From Actinospica sp035712985 (lineage in GTDB: Bacteria; Actinomycetota; Actinomycetes; Streptomycetales; Catenulisporaceae): a stretch of DNA of 64,000 bases. Shown piece by piece: positions 16,271 to 24,810 of this stretch. The stretch lies in contig DASTAE010000255.1 in the NCBI GenBank assembly GCA_035712985.1, positions 51,012 to 115,011 on the forward strand, given 5' to 3'. Made by a program: the position numbers and the translations under genes. Positions within the stretch are counted from its first letter, which is position 1, and each line of letters opens with the position of its first letter. Below the pieces are notes generated by a model. It did not search any database and was not told the DNA's origin. It worked only from the letters and a program-made list of their open reading frames with translations.

Positions 16271-16299
16271 CGTACACATATTGACTTCTGGTCCTGCTT

Positions 16300-16338
16300 C
16301 GGCCGGATCCGCGCCGCCACGTGCCGCGGATCCGGCCG
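16300..16338 (+). terminator. Hairpin terminator after the ABC gene
   Basis: A perfect 14-bp stem (16300-16313 with 16325-16338), 11-nt loop, followed by the mildly T-rich TCTTGCTT. It lies 30 nt after the ABC gene stop and before the nfeD promoter. Confidence 0.8.
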
Positions 16339-16354
16339 TCTTGCTTCAAGATTG

Positions 16355-16383
16355 CTGACGCCGCGTCAAGCTCCCGCTACGAT
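16355..16383 (+). promoter_or_regulatory. Leaderless promoter of the nfeD gene
   Basis: CTGACG (16355-16360), a 17-bp spacer, and TACGAT (16378-16383), with the ATG at 16390 following after 6 nt. This is the best-formed promoter in the window with both boxes at ideal spacing. There is no room for a ribosome binding site, so the transcript should start at or next to the ATG. Confidence 0.65.
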
Positions 16384-16389
16384 GGCGTT

Positions 16390-16815
16390 ATGGCCTTGCA
16401 CGGGTGGGAATGGTGGCTCCTGGCGGCCGTCCTCTTGCTGCTCGGCGAGTTGGCGACGAACGCGCTCGTGTTCCTGATGCCCTTCGGCGGCGCCGCCGTG
16501 GCCGCGGTCCTCGCGGCGATGGGCGCGCCCTGGTACGGGCAGCTGGCCGGCTTCGTGCTCGTCACCCTGGGCCTGATCGGCTTCGTGCGGCCGCTCGCGG
16601 TGCGCCGGCAGTCCGGGCCCGGGCTGCGCACCGGCGCCGCCGCGCTGGTCGGCCAGCAGGCCACCGTGACCGCGCGGGTCGACGAGCACCGCGGCCAGAT
16701 ACGGCTGGAGGGCCAGATCTGGAGCGCGCGGGCGCTGGATCCGGACCGGATCTTCGAACCCGGAGAAGCCGTGCACGTCGCGGCGATCGACGGGGCCACC
16801 GCGGTGGTGGTGTAA
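16390..16815 (+). CDS. NfeD-like membrane protein
   Basis: A 141-residue protein with an N-terminal membrane region of two to three helices (about residues 6-72) and a C-terminal OB-fold (about residues 80-141; ALVGQQATV, IRLEGQIWSARA, PGEAVHVAAI) typical of NfeD. NfeD proteins work with SPFH/flotillin-type proteins, and such a gene follows 61 nt downstream. The pair likely organises membrane microdomains. Confidence 0.85.
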   Translation: MALHGWEWWLLAAVLLLLGELATNALVFLMPFGGAAVAAVLAAMGAPWYGQLAGFVLVTLGLIGFVRPLAVRRQSGPGLRTGAAALVGQQATVTARVDEHRGQIRLEGQIWSARALDPDRIFEPGEAVHVAAIDGATAVVV

Positions 16816-16876
16816 TCGTGCTCGAATCAACTTCTGCTAGCCGCGTGACCCGAGATTGGGGAGGGGCGAGGACCTG

Positions 16877-17917
16877 ATGGGCACCCTCGGTCTGGTCGTG
16901 TTCGTGGTCGTCGTCGTGCTGGCGGTGATCTTCTACGTCTACCGTTCGATCCGGGTGGTCCCGCAGGCCACCGCCGCGGTGATCGAGCGCTTCGGCCGGT
17001 ACAAGCGCACCCTGGAGCCGGGCCTGCGCTTCCTGGTGCCCGGCGCCGACCGGGTCCGCGCCACGGTGGACCTGCGCGAGCAGGTCATGCCCTTCCCGCC
17101 GCAGGAGGTGATCACCGAGGACAACCTGCTGGTCTACATCGACTGGGTGGTCTACTTCCAGGTGATCGACCCGCGCCGGGCCACCTACGAGATCCAGAAC
17201 TTCGTCCAGGCCATCGAGTACCTGGTGTCCACCACGCTGCGCAACATCATCGGCGGCATGGACCTCGAGGCGACGCTGACCAGCCGCGACGAGGTGAACC
17301 GGCAGCTGCGCGACGTGCTCGACAGCGAGACCGGCCGCTGGGGCATCCGGGTCAGCCGCGTGGAGCTGCGCACCATCCAGCCGAACCGGGACATCACCGA
17401 GGCGATGGAGAAGCAGGTCAGGGCCGAGCGCGAGCGGCGCGCCACGATCCTGTCCGCCGAGGGCGTCAAGCAGGCCGAGATCCTGCGCGCCGAGGGCGAG
17501 CGGCAGTCGATGATCCTGAAGGCGGAGGGCGAGGCGAAGGCCGCGGCGCTGCGCGCGGACGGCGAGGCGAGCGCGATCTCCAAGACCTTCAAGGCGATCC
17601 ACGACGGCGACGCCGACCAGAAGCTGCTCAGCTACCAGTACCTGCAGATGCTCCCGAAGATCGCCGACGGCTCCTCCAACAAGGTGTGGATCGTGCCGAG
17701 CGAGCTGGGCAAGGCGGTCGAGGGGATCGGCAGCGCGTTCACCAAGGCCAACATGTCGGGCCTCGGCGACGGCGGCGGCACGGCGCTGCCGCAGCAGCAC
17801 GCCAAGGAGGAGGTCGAGGACGGCGAGGAGGCCGCGGCGCTGCCGCCGGCCCGCTCCGGCGACCGCCCCGCGGTGCGCCGCAACCCGACCGACATGCTGT
17901 TCAAGCGGGACGAGTAG
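16877..17917 (+). CDS. SPFH/Band 7 (stomatin-like) membrane protein
   Basis: A 346-residue protein with one N-terminal membrane helix (about residues 2-24) followed by the SPFH domain (VPQATAAVIERFGRY; VDLREQVMPFPPQEVIT) and an Ala/Glu-rich coiled-coil stretch (about residues 180-235). The C-terminus is acidic and disordered. The ATG at 16877 has a good ribosome binding site (GGGGAGGGG region, GAGG). Stomatin-like proteins oligomerise on the inner membrane face and act with NfeD partners, as encoded just upstream. Confidence 0.88.
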   Translation: MGTLGLVVFVVVVVLAVIFYVYRSIRVVPQATAAVIERFGRYKRTLEPGLRFLVPGADRVRATVDLREQVMPFPPQEVITEDNLLVYIDWVVYFQVIDPRRATYEIQNFVQAIEYLVSTTLRNIIGGMDLEATLTSRDEVNRQLRDVLDSETGRWGIRVSRVELRTIQPNRDITEAMEKQVRAERERRATILSAEGVKQAEILRAEGERQSMILKAEGEAKAAALRADGEASAISKTFKAIHDGDADQKLLSYQYLQMLPKIADGSSNKVWIVPSELGKAVEGIGSAFTKANMSGLGDGGGTALPQQHAKEEVEDGEEAAALPPARSGDRPAVRRNPTDMLFKRDE

Positions 17918-17975
17918 CGATCCGCCCGTCGAGACGGTAAGGACCGGAGCCGGAACGGATCAGTAGACTCGGCGG

Positions 17976-18752
17976 ATGACCGTCGCCCACGATCTCGCCG
18001 AGTACGCGGCGATCTTCGGGGCCGGAATCGCCGCCGGGATCATGAACACCGTCGTCGGCTCCGGCACCCTGCTGACCTTCCCGACGCTGCTGGCCTTCGG
18101 CTACTCGCCGGTGCTGGCCAACGTCTCCAACACGATCGGCCTGGTGCCCGGCTCCTTCTCCGGAGCCTACGGGTACCGGGCCGAACTCGTCGGACAGCGT
18201 CGCAGAACCCTCACCCTGAGCGTGTTCTCGCTGCTCGGCGGCACGCTCGGCGCGATCCTGCTGCTGAACCTGCCCGGCTCGGCCTTCAAGGACATCGTGC
18301 CGGTGCTCATCGGCCTCGCGCTGGTGCTGGTGGTCGTGCAGCCGAAGGTCGGCAAGTGGGCCGCGCGACGGCGCGAGGAGCGGGGCACGGCGCAGCGCGA
18401 GGCGGGCGGCCCGCTGCTCTGGTTCGGGGTGTTCGCGACCGGCGTGTACGGCGGCTACTTCGGCGCGGCCCAGGGCGTGCTGCTGATCGCCATGCTGGGC
18501 ATCGCGTTCACCGACTCGCTGCAGCGGGTGAACGCCGTGAAGAACATCCTCGCGGGCCTGGTCAACGGGATCGCGGCCGTGCTGTTCATCGCGCTGAGCC
18601 ACGTCGCGTGGACCGCCGCCGGACTGATCGCGCTCGGCTCCGTGCTCGGCGGCCAGATCGGCGCGCGGGTGGGCCGCAGGCTTGCGCCCGCGGCCCTGCG
18701 CGCCGTGATCGTCTGCGTCGGGATCGCGGCGATCGTCAAACTGCTCGTCTGA
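17976..18752 (+). CDS. TauE/SafE-family sulfite/anion exporter-like protein
   Basis: A 258-residue membrane protein with about eight helices in two homologous halves. The first begins AAGIMNTVVGSGTLLTFPTLL, matching the conserved glycine-rich loop of the TauE/SafE family. TAGACT (17964-17969) lies 6 nt before the ATG, so the transcript is probably leaderless. The transported anion is unknown; sulfite or a sulfonate-related compound is usual for the family. Confidence 0.85.
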   Translation: MTVAHDLAEYAAIFGAGIAAGIMNTVVGSGTLLTFPTLLAFGYSPVLANVSNTIGLVPGSFSGAYGYRAELVGQRRRTLTLSVFSLLGGTLGAILLLNLPGSAFKDIVPVLIGLALVLVVVQPKVGKWAARRREERGTAQREAGGPLLWFGVFATGVYGGYFGAAQGVLLIAMLGIAFTDSLQRVNAVKNILAGLVNGIAAVLFIALSHVAWTAAGLIALGSVLGGQIGARVGRRLAPAALRAVIVCVGIAAIVKLLV

Positions 18753-18772
18753 AACCTCGGACGCTCTAAGGC

Positions 18773-19669
18773 TCAGCCGGCGGCGAAGGTCATCCCGCAG
18801 GCCGTGTCCAGCGCCTCCATGTCGGTCACCATCGACGCGGGCGCGTTGCCGCCCGCCAGGGACAGGAAGTCGTTGCCGACGGTCTTGAGCTGGGTGCCCG
18901 CGACCTGGCTCTGGTCCGACGCCGCGACGAAGGCGTTGCCCAGCGTCTGCATGGCGGTCAGGCTGTTCGAGCTGTTCGCCGTGATGGCGCTCTCGTACGT
19001 GTTGTACGCGGTCTGCGCGGCCTGGCAACCCGCGTCGTCGCCCGCGCCGGTCGCCTGCAGGCCGCCCGCGCCCGCGGTCGAGCCCCCGTCGGCGGTGGTC
19101 GTGGCGACGGTGATCGGGTTGGTGTAGGTGGTGACCACGGCCTTGGCGTGGCTGGTCACGGCGACGGTGACGCCGATCCAGACCGCCGCCCAGACCAGGG
19201 TCAGGATCAGGCCGGTGACGGCCTTGTTGCGGCCCAGCTTCTTGCCGGGGCCGGTCTCGCTGATCGCCACGATCGACACGACCAGGTTGATGATGCCCCA
19301 GCCGCCGAGGATGCCCAGCCACAGCGCCCAGGTGGCCGCCTTGCTGTTCTGCTGCATGCCGCCCATCGGGTAGCCGGGCTGGCCGTAGCCGCCCGAGCCG
19401 AAGTCCGACTGCGGCAGGTAGCCGGGCTGCCCGTACTGCTGCTGCGGGTTGAAGTCCTGCGGCTGGCCCGGCTGGCCGTAGCCCGGCGCGCCGTAGTTCG
19501 GCTGCTGCGGTATCTGGCCCTGCGGGGCGCCCCAGCTCTGGCCCGAGGCCTGCCCGGCGGAGCCCGGCTGCCCCCAGCTCCCCTGCGGCTGGCTCTGCTG
19601 CCCCCAGGCCTGCTGGCCCTGCTGCTGCGGCGCCCCGAAGGACGCCTGATTCGGATCCTGATACGACAT
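18773..19669 (-). CDS. Gln/Gly/Pro-rich membrane protein (DUF4190-like)
   Basis: A 298-residue protein. Residues 1-105 are a disordered Gln/Gly/Pro/Tyr-rich tail with repeated GYGQPG and QQ units. Two membrane helices follow (about residues 113-137 and 155-175), as in DUF4190-type proteins, then an extracytoplasmic alpha-helical domain with two Cys. It is convergent with the tauE gene. Function unknown; many such proteins are found near actinomycete cell-division or envelope genes. Confidence 0.75.
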   Translation of the reverse strand: MSYQDPNQASFGAPQQQGQQAWGQQSQPQGSWGQPGSAGQASGQSWGAPQGQIPQQPNYGAPGYGQPGQPQDFNPQQQYGQPGYLPQSDFGSGGYGQPGYPMGGMQQNSKAATWALWLGILGGWGIINLVVSIVAISETGPGKKLGRNKAVTGLILTLVWAAVWIGVTVAVTSHAKAVVTTYTNPITVATTTADGGSTAGAGGLQATGAGDDAGCQAAQTAYNTYESAITANSSNSLTAMQTLGNAFVAASDQSQVAGTQLKTVGNDFLSLAGGNAPASMVTDMEALDTACGMTFAAG

Positions 19670-19781
19670 AACCCGTCCCCAACCCCGTTCGAATCTTCAG
19701 TGCTCTGTGAATATGGATGGATAGCGACAGCGCATCCTAGCGGTGGTGCCCCCGGTTTGCAGAAGTCGCGACCGCGCTTGG

Positions 19782-20546
19782 TCAGCGCTTTGCCGTCCAG
19801 TAGATGTCCGTGACGTACGGGATCTCGATCCGCTCGCCCCGGGTCTCCGGATAGCGGTCCAGCACGGCCAGCAGCTCGCGGCGGATCTCCTCGCGCGCCT
19901 CGTCCCCCAGGGTGCTGATACGGCTGGAGGTGAGCGCCTGGCCGAGCACGCCCTCGCGGTCGGTCGTGTACGGATTGGCCACGTGCGCCGAGTTCAGCGC
20001 CTTCCAGCCGCGGCGCCCCTCGAAGGCCGCGCGCCAGGAGCCGTCCGTGTGCACCGGCAGCTCGTCGGTGCGCCAGGTCGAGTAGATCCGCGAGTACGCG
20101 GCGACCCACGGCACCGTGGTGTCCAGGGTGTTCCAGACCAGGCCGAGCCGGCCGCCGGGCCCGGTGATCCGCTCGATCTCGGTGAGCGCGGCGGGGCCGT
20201 CGAACCAGTGCCAGGCCTGCGCCGCTACGACGGCGTCCACCGCGGCCTCCGGCAGCCCGGTCGCCTCGGCGATCCCGGCCACGCACTGGACCTGCGGAAG
20301 GATCTCGGTCAGCCGCTCGCGCATCGCGGGCACCGGCTCCACGGCCACGACCTTCGCCCCGGTCAGCGCCAGCAGCCGGGTGAACTTCCCCGTTCCGGCG
20401 CCGAGGTCGGCGACCCGTTGCCCGGCCTTGAGGTCCAGCGCGTCGGCGAGCACGGCGAGGGCGCGGGTCGGATACGAGGGCCGGACGCGCTCGTAGTCCG
20501 CCGCGGCGAGTTCGTAGCCGGTCTCGGCGGCGTGGTGGATGGCCAC
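19782..20546 (-). CDS. Class I SAM-dependent methyltransferase
   Basis: A 254-residue enzyme with the SAM-binding motif VADLGAGTGKFT (about residues 40-51), acidic residue at the end of strand 2 (VVAVEPVPAM) and the post-motif AAQAWHWFD. GTG at 20546 is chosen because TAGGTT on the minus strand (20554-20559) ends 7 nt before it, fitting a leaderless transcript; an ATG nine codons upstream (20573) is possible. The family includes small-molecule methyltransferases; no substrate can be assigned. It is divergent from cobN. Confidence 0.85.
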   Translation of the reverse strand: MAIHHAAETGYELAAADYERVRPSYPTRALAVLADALDLKAGQRVADLGAGTGKFTRLLALTGAKVVAVEPVPAMRERLTEILPQVQCVAGIAEATGLPEAAVDAVVAAQAWHWFDGPAALTEIERITGPGGRLGLVWNTLDTTVPWVAAYSRIYSTWRTDELPVHTDGSWRAAFEGRRGWKALNSAHVANPYTTDREGVLGQALTSSRISTLGDEAREEIRRELLAVLDRYPETRGERIEIPYVTDIYWTAKR

Positions 20547-20645
20547 GACGTCGAACCTAGCACCACCGATCATGTTTTGAACGTATTGGCGGGTGGATGG
20601 CGTGCGGCCGAAGGGTGACGATCCGATAAAGGCCGGGTGCCTGCG

Positions 20646-20700
20646 TAGACTCCGAGCTGTACGAATCACCGCCGGAAGACGGAAAGACCGGGTAACCCAC
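20646..20700 (+). promoter_or_regulatory. Probable cobN promoter and short leader
   Basis: TAGACT (20646-20651) resembles the -10 boxes of neighbouring genes and would give a leader of about 45 nt before the cobN GTG. The leader is purine-rich (GGAAGACGGAAAG) but shows none of the cobalamin riboswitch blocks found at 28146-28253, so cobN appears not to be under its own B12 riboswitch. Confidence 0.4.
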
Positions 20701-23700
20701 GTGACGATTCTGCTGGTCTCCACCGCGGACACCGACCTGCTCGCCGCGCGCGCGGCGGCGGCCGGGTACCGGGTCGCCAACCCGGCCCGGCTGGCCGACG
20801 CCGAACTGCCGGCGTTGCTCGACGGCGTCGACGTCGCGGTGGTGCGGCTGCTCGGCGGCGCGCGGGTCTGGGAGGCGGGGCTCGCGGCGCTGGCGCGGGC
20901 GGGGGTGCCGACGGTGGCCCTCGGCGGCGAGGCGGTCCCGGACGCGGATCTCATGGCCCTGTCATCGGTGCCGGTGCACGTGGTCGCCAACGCCTCGCGC
21001 TACCTGATCGCGGGCGGCCCGGAGAACCTCGGCCGACTGGCTCGCTACCTGGAGAATCAGGAGGCTGAGCCCGAGGACGTGCTGCGGGCCCCCGAATTCG
21101 GCGTCCGGGCGGGCCGGACCGAGGATCCCGGGCGGCCGACGGTCGGCGTGGTCTACTACCGGGCGCACGAGCTGTCCGGGAACACCGGCTTCGTCGACGA
21201 GCTCTGCGACGCCGTCGAGCAGGCCGGGGCGAACGCGCGCCCGATCTTCTGCTCCTCGCTGCGCTCCCTGCGCGCCGAGTCCGACGAGGGCCTCGTCGGC
21301 CTGCTGAGCGGCTGCGGCTCGCTCATCGCGACCGTGCTGGCCGGCGGCGGCGCCGTGGCCGCGGACGCGAGCGCGGGCGGCGACGAGGACGCTTGGGACG
21401 TCGGCGCGCTGCGCGACCTCGGCATCCCGGTGATCCAGGGCATCGCGACCACCACCTCGCGCGCGACCTGGGAGGGCTCCGACGCGGCGATCTCCCCGAT
21501 GGACGCCGCGATGCAGGTCGCGATCCCCGAGTTCGACGGCCGGCTGATCTCGGTCCCGTTCTCCTTCAAGGAGCTCGACGAGGACGGCATCCCGGTCTAC
21601 CGCGCGGACCCCGAGCGGGCGGCGCGGGTCGCCGGGATCGCGGTGCGGCACGCCCGGCTGTCCCGGAAGGCCAACGCCGACAAGAGGATCGGCATCCTGC
21701 TCTCCAGCTACCCGACGAAGCACGCGCGCATCGGCAACGCCGTCGGCCTCGACACCCCGGCCTCCGCGGTCCGGCTGCTGCGCGCGATGCGCGAGGCCGG
21801 GTACACGATCGGCGAGTTCCCCGAGGACGGCGACCAGCTCATCCACTCGCTGATCGCGGCCGGCGGCCACGACGTCGAATGGCTCACCGAGGACCAGCTC
21901 GCCACGGCCACCGCGCGCGTCCCGCTGAGCGACTACGAGGCCTGGTTCGGCCGGCTCCCGGACGCGCTGCGCGAGGGCATCCTCGAGCATTGGGGCGAGG
22001 CCCCCGGACAGCTCTACGTGGACGGCTCGGACATCGTGCTCGCCTCGCTGACCTTCGGGAACGTCGTGCTGATGATCCAGCCGCCGCGCGGCTTCGGCGA
22101 GAACCCGATCGCCATCTACCACGACCCCGACCTGCCGCCGAGCCACCACTACCTGGCCGCGTACCGCTGGCTGGAGCAGACCTTCGGCGCCGACGCGCTG
22201 CTGCACCTCGGCAAGCACGGCACGCTGGAGTGGCTGCCCGGCAAGGGCCTCGGTATGTCGGCGTCCTGCGCCCCCGACGCCGTGCTCGGCGAACTCCCGC
22301 TGGTCTACCCGTTCATCGTGAACGACCCCGGAGAGGGCACGCAGGCCAAGCGGCGCGCGCACGCCACCGTCATCGACCACATGATTCCGCCGATGGCCCG
22401 CGCCGACGCCTACGGCGAGCTCGCGAAGCTGGAGCAGCTGCTCGACGAGTACGCCACGGTCCAGGCGCTCGACCCCGCGAAGGTCCCGACGCTGCGCGCG
22501 CAGATCTGGGAGGTCGTCACCTCCGCCGAGCTGCACCGCGACCTGCATCAGGAGGTGATGCCCGGCGAGGAGGACTTCGACGACTTCGTGCTGCACGTCG
22601 ACGGCTACCTGTGCGAGATCAAGGACGTGCAGATCCGCGACGGCCTGCACATCCTCGGCCGCGCGCCGGAGGGCGCCGAGCTGGTCAACGACGTGCTGGC
22701 GATCGTGCGGGCCAAGCAGGTCTTCGGCGGCGTGCACGGCGCGCTCCCCGGCCTGCGCCGCGCGCTCGCCGCCGCGCAGGGGCTGCCCGAGGACGCCGAG
22801 ACGCACCCGGACCACGTGGACGCGCTGGAGGACGCCGCGCGCGAGCTGATCGAGGCCTTGGCCGCCGCCGGTTGGAACGCCGGCGCCGTGGACGCCCCGT
22901 CGCCCGACGTCGCGAGGGTCCTCGAATTCGCCGCGGCCGAAGTCGTCCCGCGCCTGCTGCGCACCACCGACGAGATCGACAACGTGCTGCTCGCCCTGAA
23001 CGGCGGCTACGTCCCCGCCGGCCCCTCCGGCTCGCCGACCCGCGGCCTGGTCGGCGTTCTGCCGACCGGCCGCAACTTCTACTCCGTCGACCCGAAGGCC
23101 ATCCCGTCCCGCACCGCGTGGGACGTCGGCTGCGCGCTCGCCGAATCGCTGCTCGCCCGGCACAAGGAGGACACCGGCGAGTACCCGCGCTCGGTCGGCA
23201 TCACCGTGTGGGGCACCAGCGCGATGCGCACCCAGGGCGACGACCTCGCCGAGATCCTGGCCCTGCTCGGCGTGCGCCCGACCTGGGACGCCGCGTCCCG
23301 CCGCGTCACCGGCACCGAGATCATCCCACCGGACGAGTTGGCCCGCCCGCGCATCGACGTCACGGTTCGTATCTCAGGCTTCTTCCGCGACGCGTTCCCG
23401 CACGTCATCGCGCTGATCGACGACGCGATCCAGGCCGTCGCGGAGCTCGACGAGCCGGACGAGCTCAACTACGTCCGGGCGCACACGGCCGCCGACGAGC
23501 GGTCCCACGGCGACCGCCGCCGGGCCACGACCCGCATCTTCGGCTCGAAGCCCGGCGCCTACGGAGCGGGCCTGCTGCCGCTGATCGACGCGCGCAACTG
23601 GGACTCCGACGCGGACCTCGCCGAGGTCTTCGCGGTCTGGGGCGGCTACGCGTACGGCAAGGGGCTCGACGGCCGCGAGGCGCGCGCCGACATGGACTCC

Positions 23701-24249
23701 GCGTTCCGCCGCATCGAGGCCGCCGCGAAGAACCAGGACACCCGCGAGCACGACATCGTCGACTCGGACGACTACTTCCAGTACCACGGCGGCATGATCG
23801 CCTACGTCCGCTCGCTGACCGGCAGCTCTCCGGCCGCGTACGTCGGCGACAGCGCCGTCCCGGACGCGGTCAAGACCCGCACGCTCGCCGAGGAGACCCA
23901 CCGCGTCTTCCGCTCACGCGTCGTGAACCCCAAGTGGATCGCGGCCATGCAGCGGCACGGCTACAAGGGCGCCTTCGAGCAGGCCGCGACCGTCGACTAC
24001 CTCTTCGGCTACGACGCGACCGCGGGCGTCGTGGACGACTGGATGTACGAGAAGCTGGCCGCCGCCTACGTCTTCGACGAGACCAACGCGGAGTTCATGC
24101 GCAAGTCCAACCCCTGGGCCCTGCGCGGCGTCGCCGAGCGCCTGCTCGAGGCCGCCGACCGCAAGCTCTGGGCCGAGCCCGACACCGCGACGATCGACCG
24201 GCTGCGCGAGGTCTACCTGGAGCTGGAGGGCGATCTCGAGGGCGAGTGA
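20701..24249 (+). CDS. cobN: Cobaltochelatase large subunit CobN
   Basis: The 1182-residue subunit inserts cobalt into hydrogenobyrinic acid a,c-diamide (late-insertion, aerobic pathway), with ATP hydrolysed by partner subunits. The sequence has the CobN/BchH signature HLGKHGTLEWLPGK (about residues 501-514), NDPGEGTQAKRRAHA, and the C-terminal metal-chelatase region with SVGITVWGTSAMRTQGDD. Length agrees with the family (about 1200). The GTG start at 20701 opens directly into the first beta strand (VTILLVST). The likely ATPase partner is the I/D fusion protein encoded at 28315-30435; the two are separated by five genes on the other strand. Confidence 0.95.
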   Translation: MTILLVSTADTDLLAARAAAAGYRVANPARLADAELPALLDGVDVAVVRLLGGARVWEAGLAALARAGVPTVALGGEAVPDADLMALSSVPVHVVANASRYLIAGGPENLGRLARYLENQEAEPEDVLRAPEFGVRAGRTEDPGRPTVGVVYYRAHELSGNTGFVDELCDAVEQAGANARPIFCSSLRSLRAESDEGLVGLLSGCGSLIATVLAGGGAVAADASAGGDEDAWDVGALRDLGIPVIQGIATTTSRATWEGSDAAISPMDAAMQVAIPEFDGRLISVPFSFKELDEDGIPVYRADPERAARVAGIAVRHARLSRKANADKRIGILLSSYPTKHARIGNAVGLDTPASAVRLLRAMREAGYTIGEFPEDGDQLIHSLIAAGGHDVEWLTEDQLATATARVPLSDYEAWFGRLPDALREGILEHWGEAPGQLYVDGSDIVLASLTFGNVVLMIQPPRGFGENPIAIYHDPDLPPSHHYLAAYRWLEQTFGADALLHLGKHGTLEWLPGKGLGMSASCAPDAVLGELPLVYPFIVNDPGEGTQAKRRAHATVIDHMIPPMARADAYGELAKLEQLLDEYATVQALDPAKVPTLRAQIWEVVTSAELHRDLHQEVMPGEEDFDDFVLHVDGYLCEIKDVQIRDGLHILGRAPEGAELVNDVLAIVRAKQVFGGVHGALPGLRRALAAAQGLPEDAETHPDHVDALEDAARELIEALAAAGWNAGAVDAPSPDVARVLEFAAAEVVPRLLRTTDEIDNVLLALNGGYVPAGPSGSPTRGLVGVLPTGRNFYSVDPKAIPSRTAWDVGCALAESLLARHKEDTGEYPRSVGITVWGTSAMRTQGDDLAEILALLGVRPTWDAASRRVTGTEIIPPDELARPRIDVTVRISGFFRDAFPHVIALIDDAIQAVAELDEPDELNYVRAHTAADERSHGDRRRATTRIFGSKPGAYGAGLLPLIDARNWDSDADLAEVFAVWGGYAYGKGLDGREARADMDSAFRRIEAAAKNQDTREHDIVDSDDYFQYHGGMIAYVRSLTGSSPAAYVGDSAVPDAVKTRTLAEETHRVFRSRVVNPKWIAAMQRHGYKGAFEQAATVDYLFGYDATAGVVDDWMYEKLAAAYVFDETNAEFMRKSNPWALRGVAERLLEAADRKLWAEPDTATIDRLREVYLELEGDLEGE

Positions 24250-24261
24250 GCCCCGGCAGAC

Positions 24262-24801
24262 TCAGTCGCCGGCGAGTTCGCGCAGCTTGCGCACGGTGTC
24301 CCAGTTGCGGCCCGTGGCCACCTGGACCTTGAGCTTGCGGGTCAGGAACTGCTGGGTGAACTTGCTGGTGTGCACGCCGTTCGGGCTCCACGAGTAGAGC
24401 TCGTCCCCGATGAACGCGAACTCGTCCGGCGCGAAGTCCTCGGGCTTCAGCGCCGCGACGAGGTCCGCGCCGGGGGAGTGGTCGAAGAAGGTCACGACAT
24501 ACCGCTTCGCGTCCGCGACGCGGTCCGGCAGCGGATTGGCCGCGAGGACGGCGTCGAGCTGCTTCGTCGTGCGCATCACGCACTCGACCGGGAAGCCGAA
24601 CTCTTCCTCCAGCAGCTTCTCAAGCCGCGCGCCGTTCTCCGCCGCGCTCCGTCCGCCGTCGGCCAGGAGCACGTTGCCCGACTGGAGGTACGTCGCCACG
24701 TCCTCGAAGCCCGCGGCGGCCATCAGCTCCCGCAGCTTCGCCATCGGAACCTGGCGTTTGCCCACGTTGACGGCGCGCAGCAGCGCGATCTGCCTACCCA
24801 T
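24262..24801 (-). CDS. DUF1697 family protein
   Basis: A 179-residue protein with the conserved DUF1697 start (IALLRAVNVGKRQVPMAKLREL) and YLQSGNVLL. Function of the family is not established. TAGTAT on the minus strand (24808-24813) ends 6 nt before the ATG, a leaderless arrangement. It is 9 nt downstream of the P450 gene in the same direction, so it can also be read as part of that operon. Confidence 0.85.
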   Translation of the reverse strand: MGRQIALLRAVNVGKRQVPMAKLRELMAAAGFEDVATYLQSGNVLLADGGRSAAENGARLEKLLEEEFGFPVECVMRTTKQLDAVLAANPLPDRVADAKRYVVTFFDHSPGADLVAALKPEDFAPDEFAFIGDELYSWSPNGVHTSKFTQQFLTRKLKVQVATGRNWDTVRKLRELAGD

Positions 24802-24810
24802 GCCTGGATA

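Noticed and set aside
17901..19682. Minus-strand frame of about 590 codons that would extend the DUF4190-like protein across tauE
   Set aside because: It is in a different frame from the real membrane protein gene and lies opposite TauE, which has clear membrane helices and a promoter.
20646..20700. Possible second cobalamin riboswitch before cobN
   Set aside because: The leader is too short and lacks the GCCACTGT and B12-box elements seen at 28146-28253.
21393..24332. Long plus-strand open frame overlapping cobN
   Set aside because: Arg/Pro-rich without motifs; cobN in the other frame is certain.
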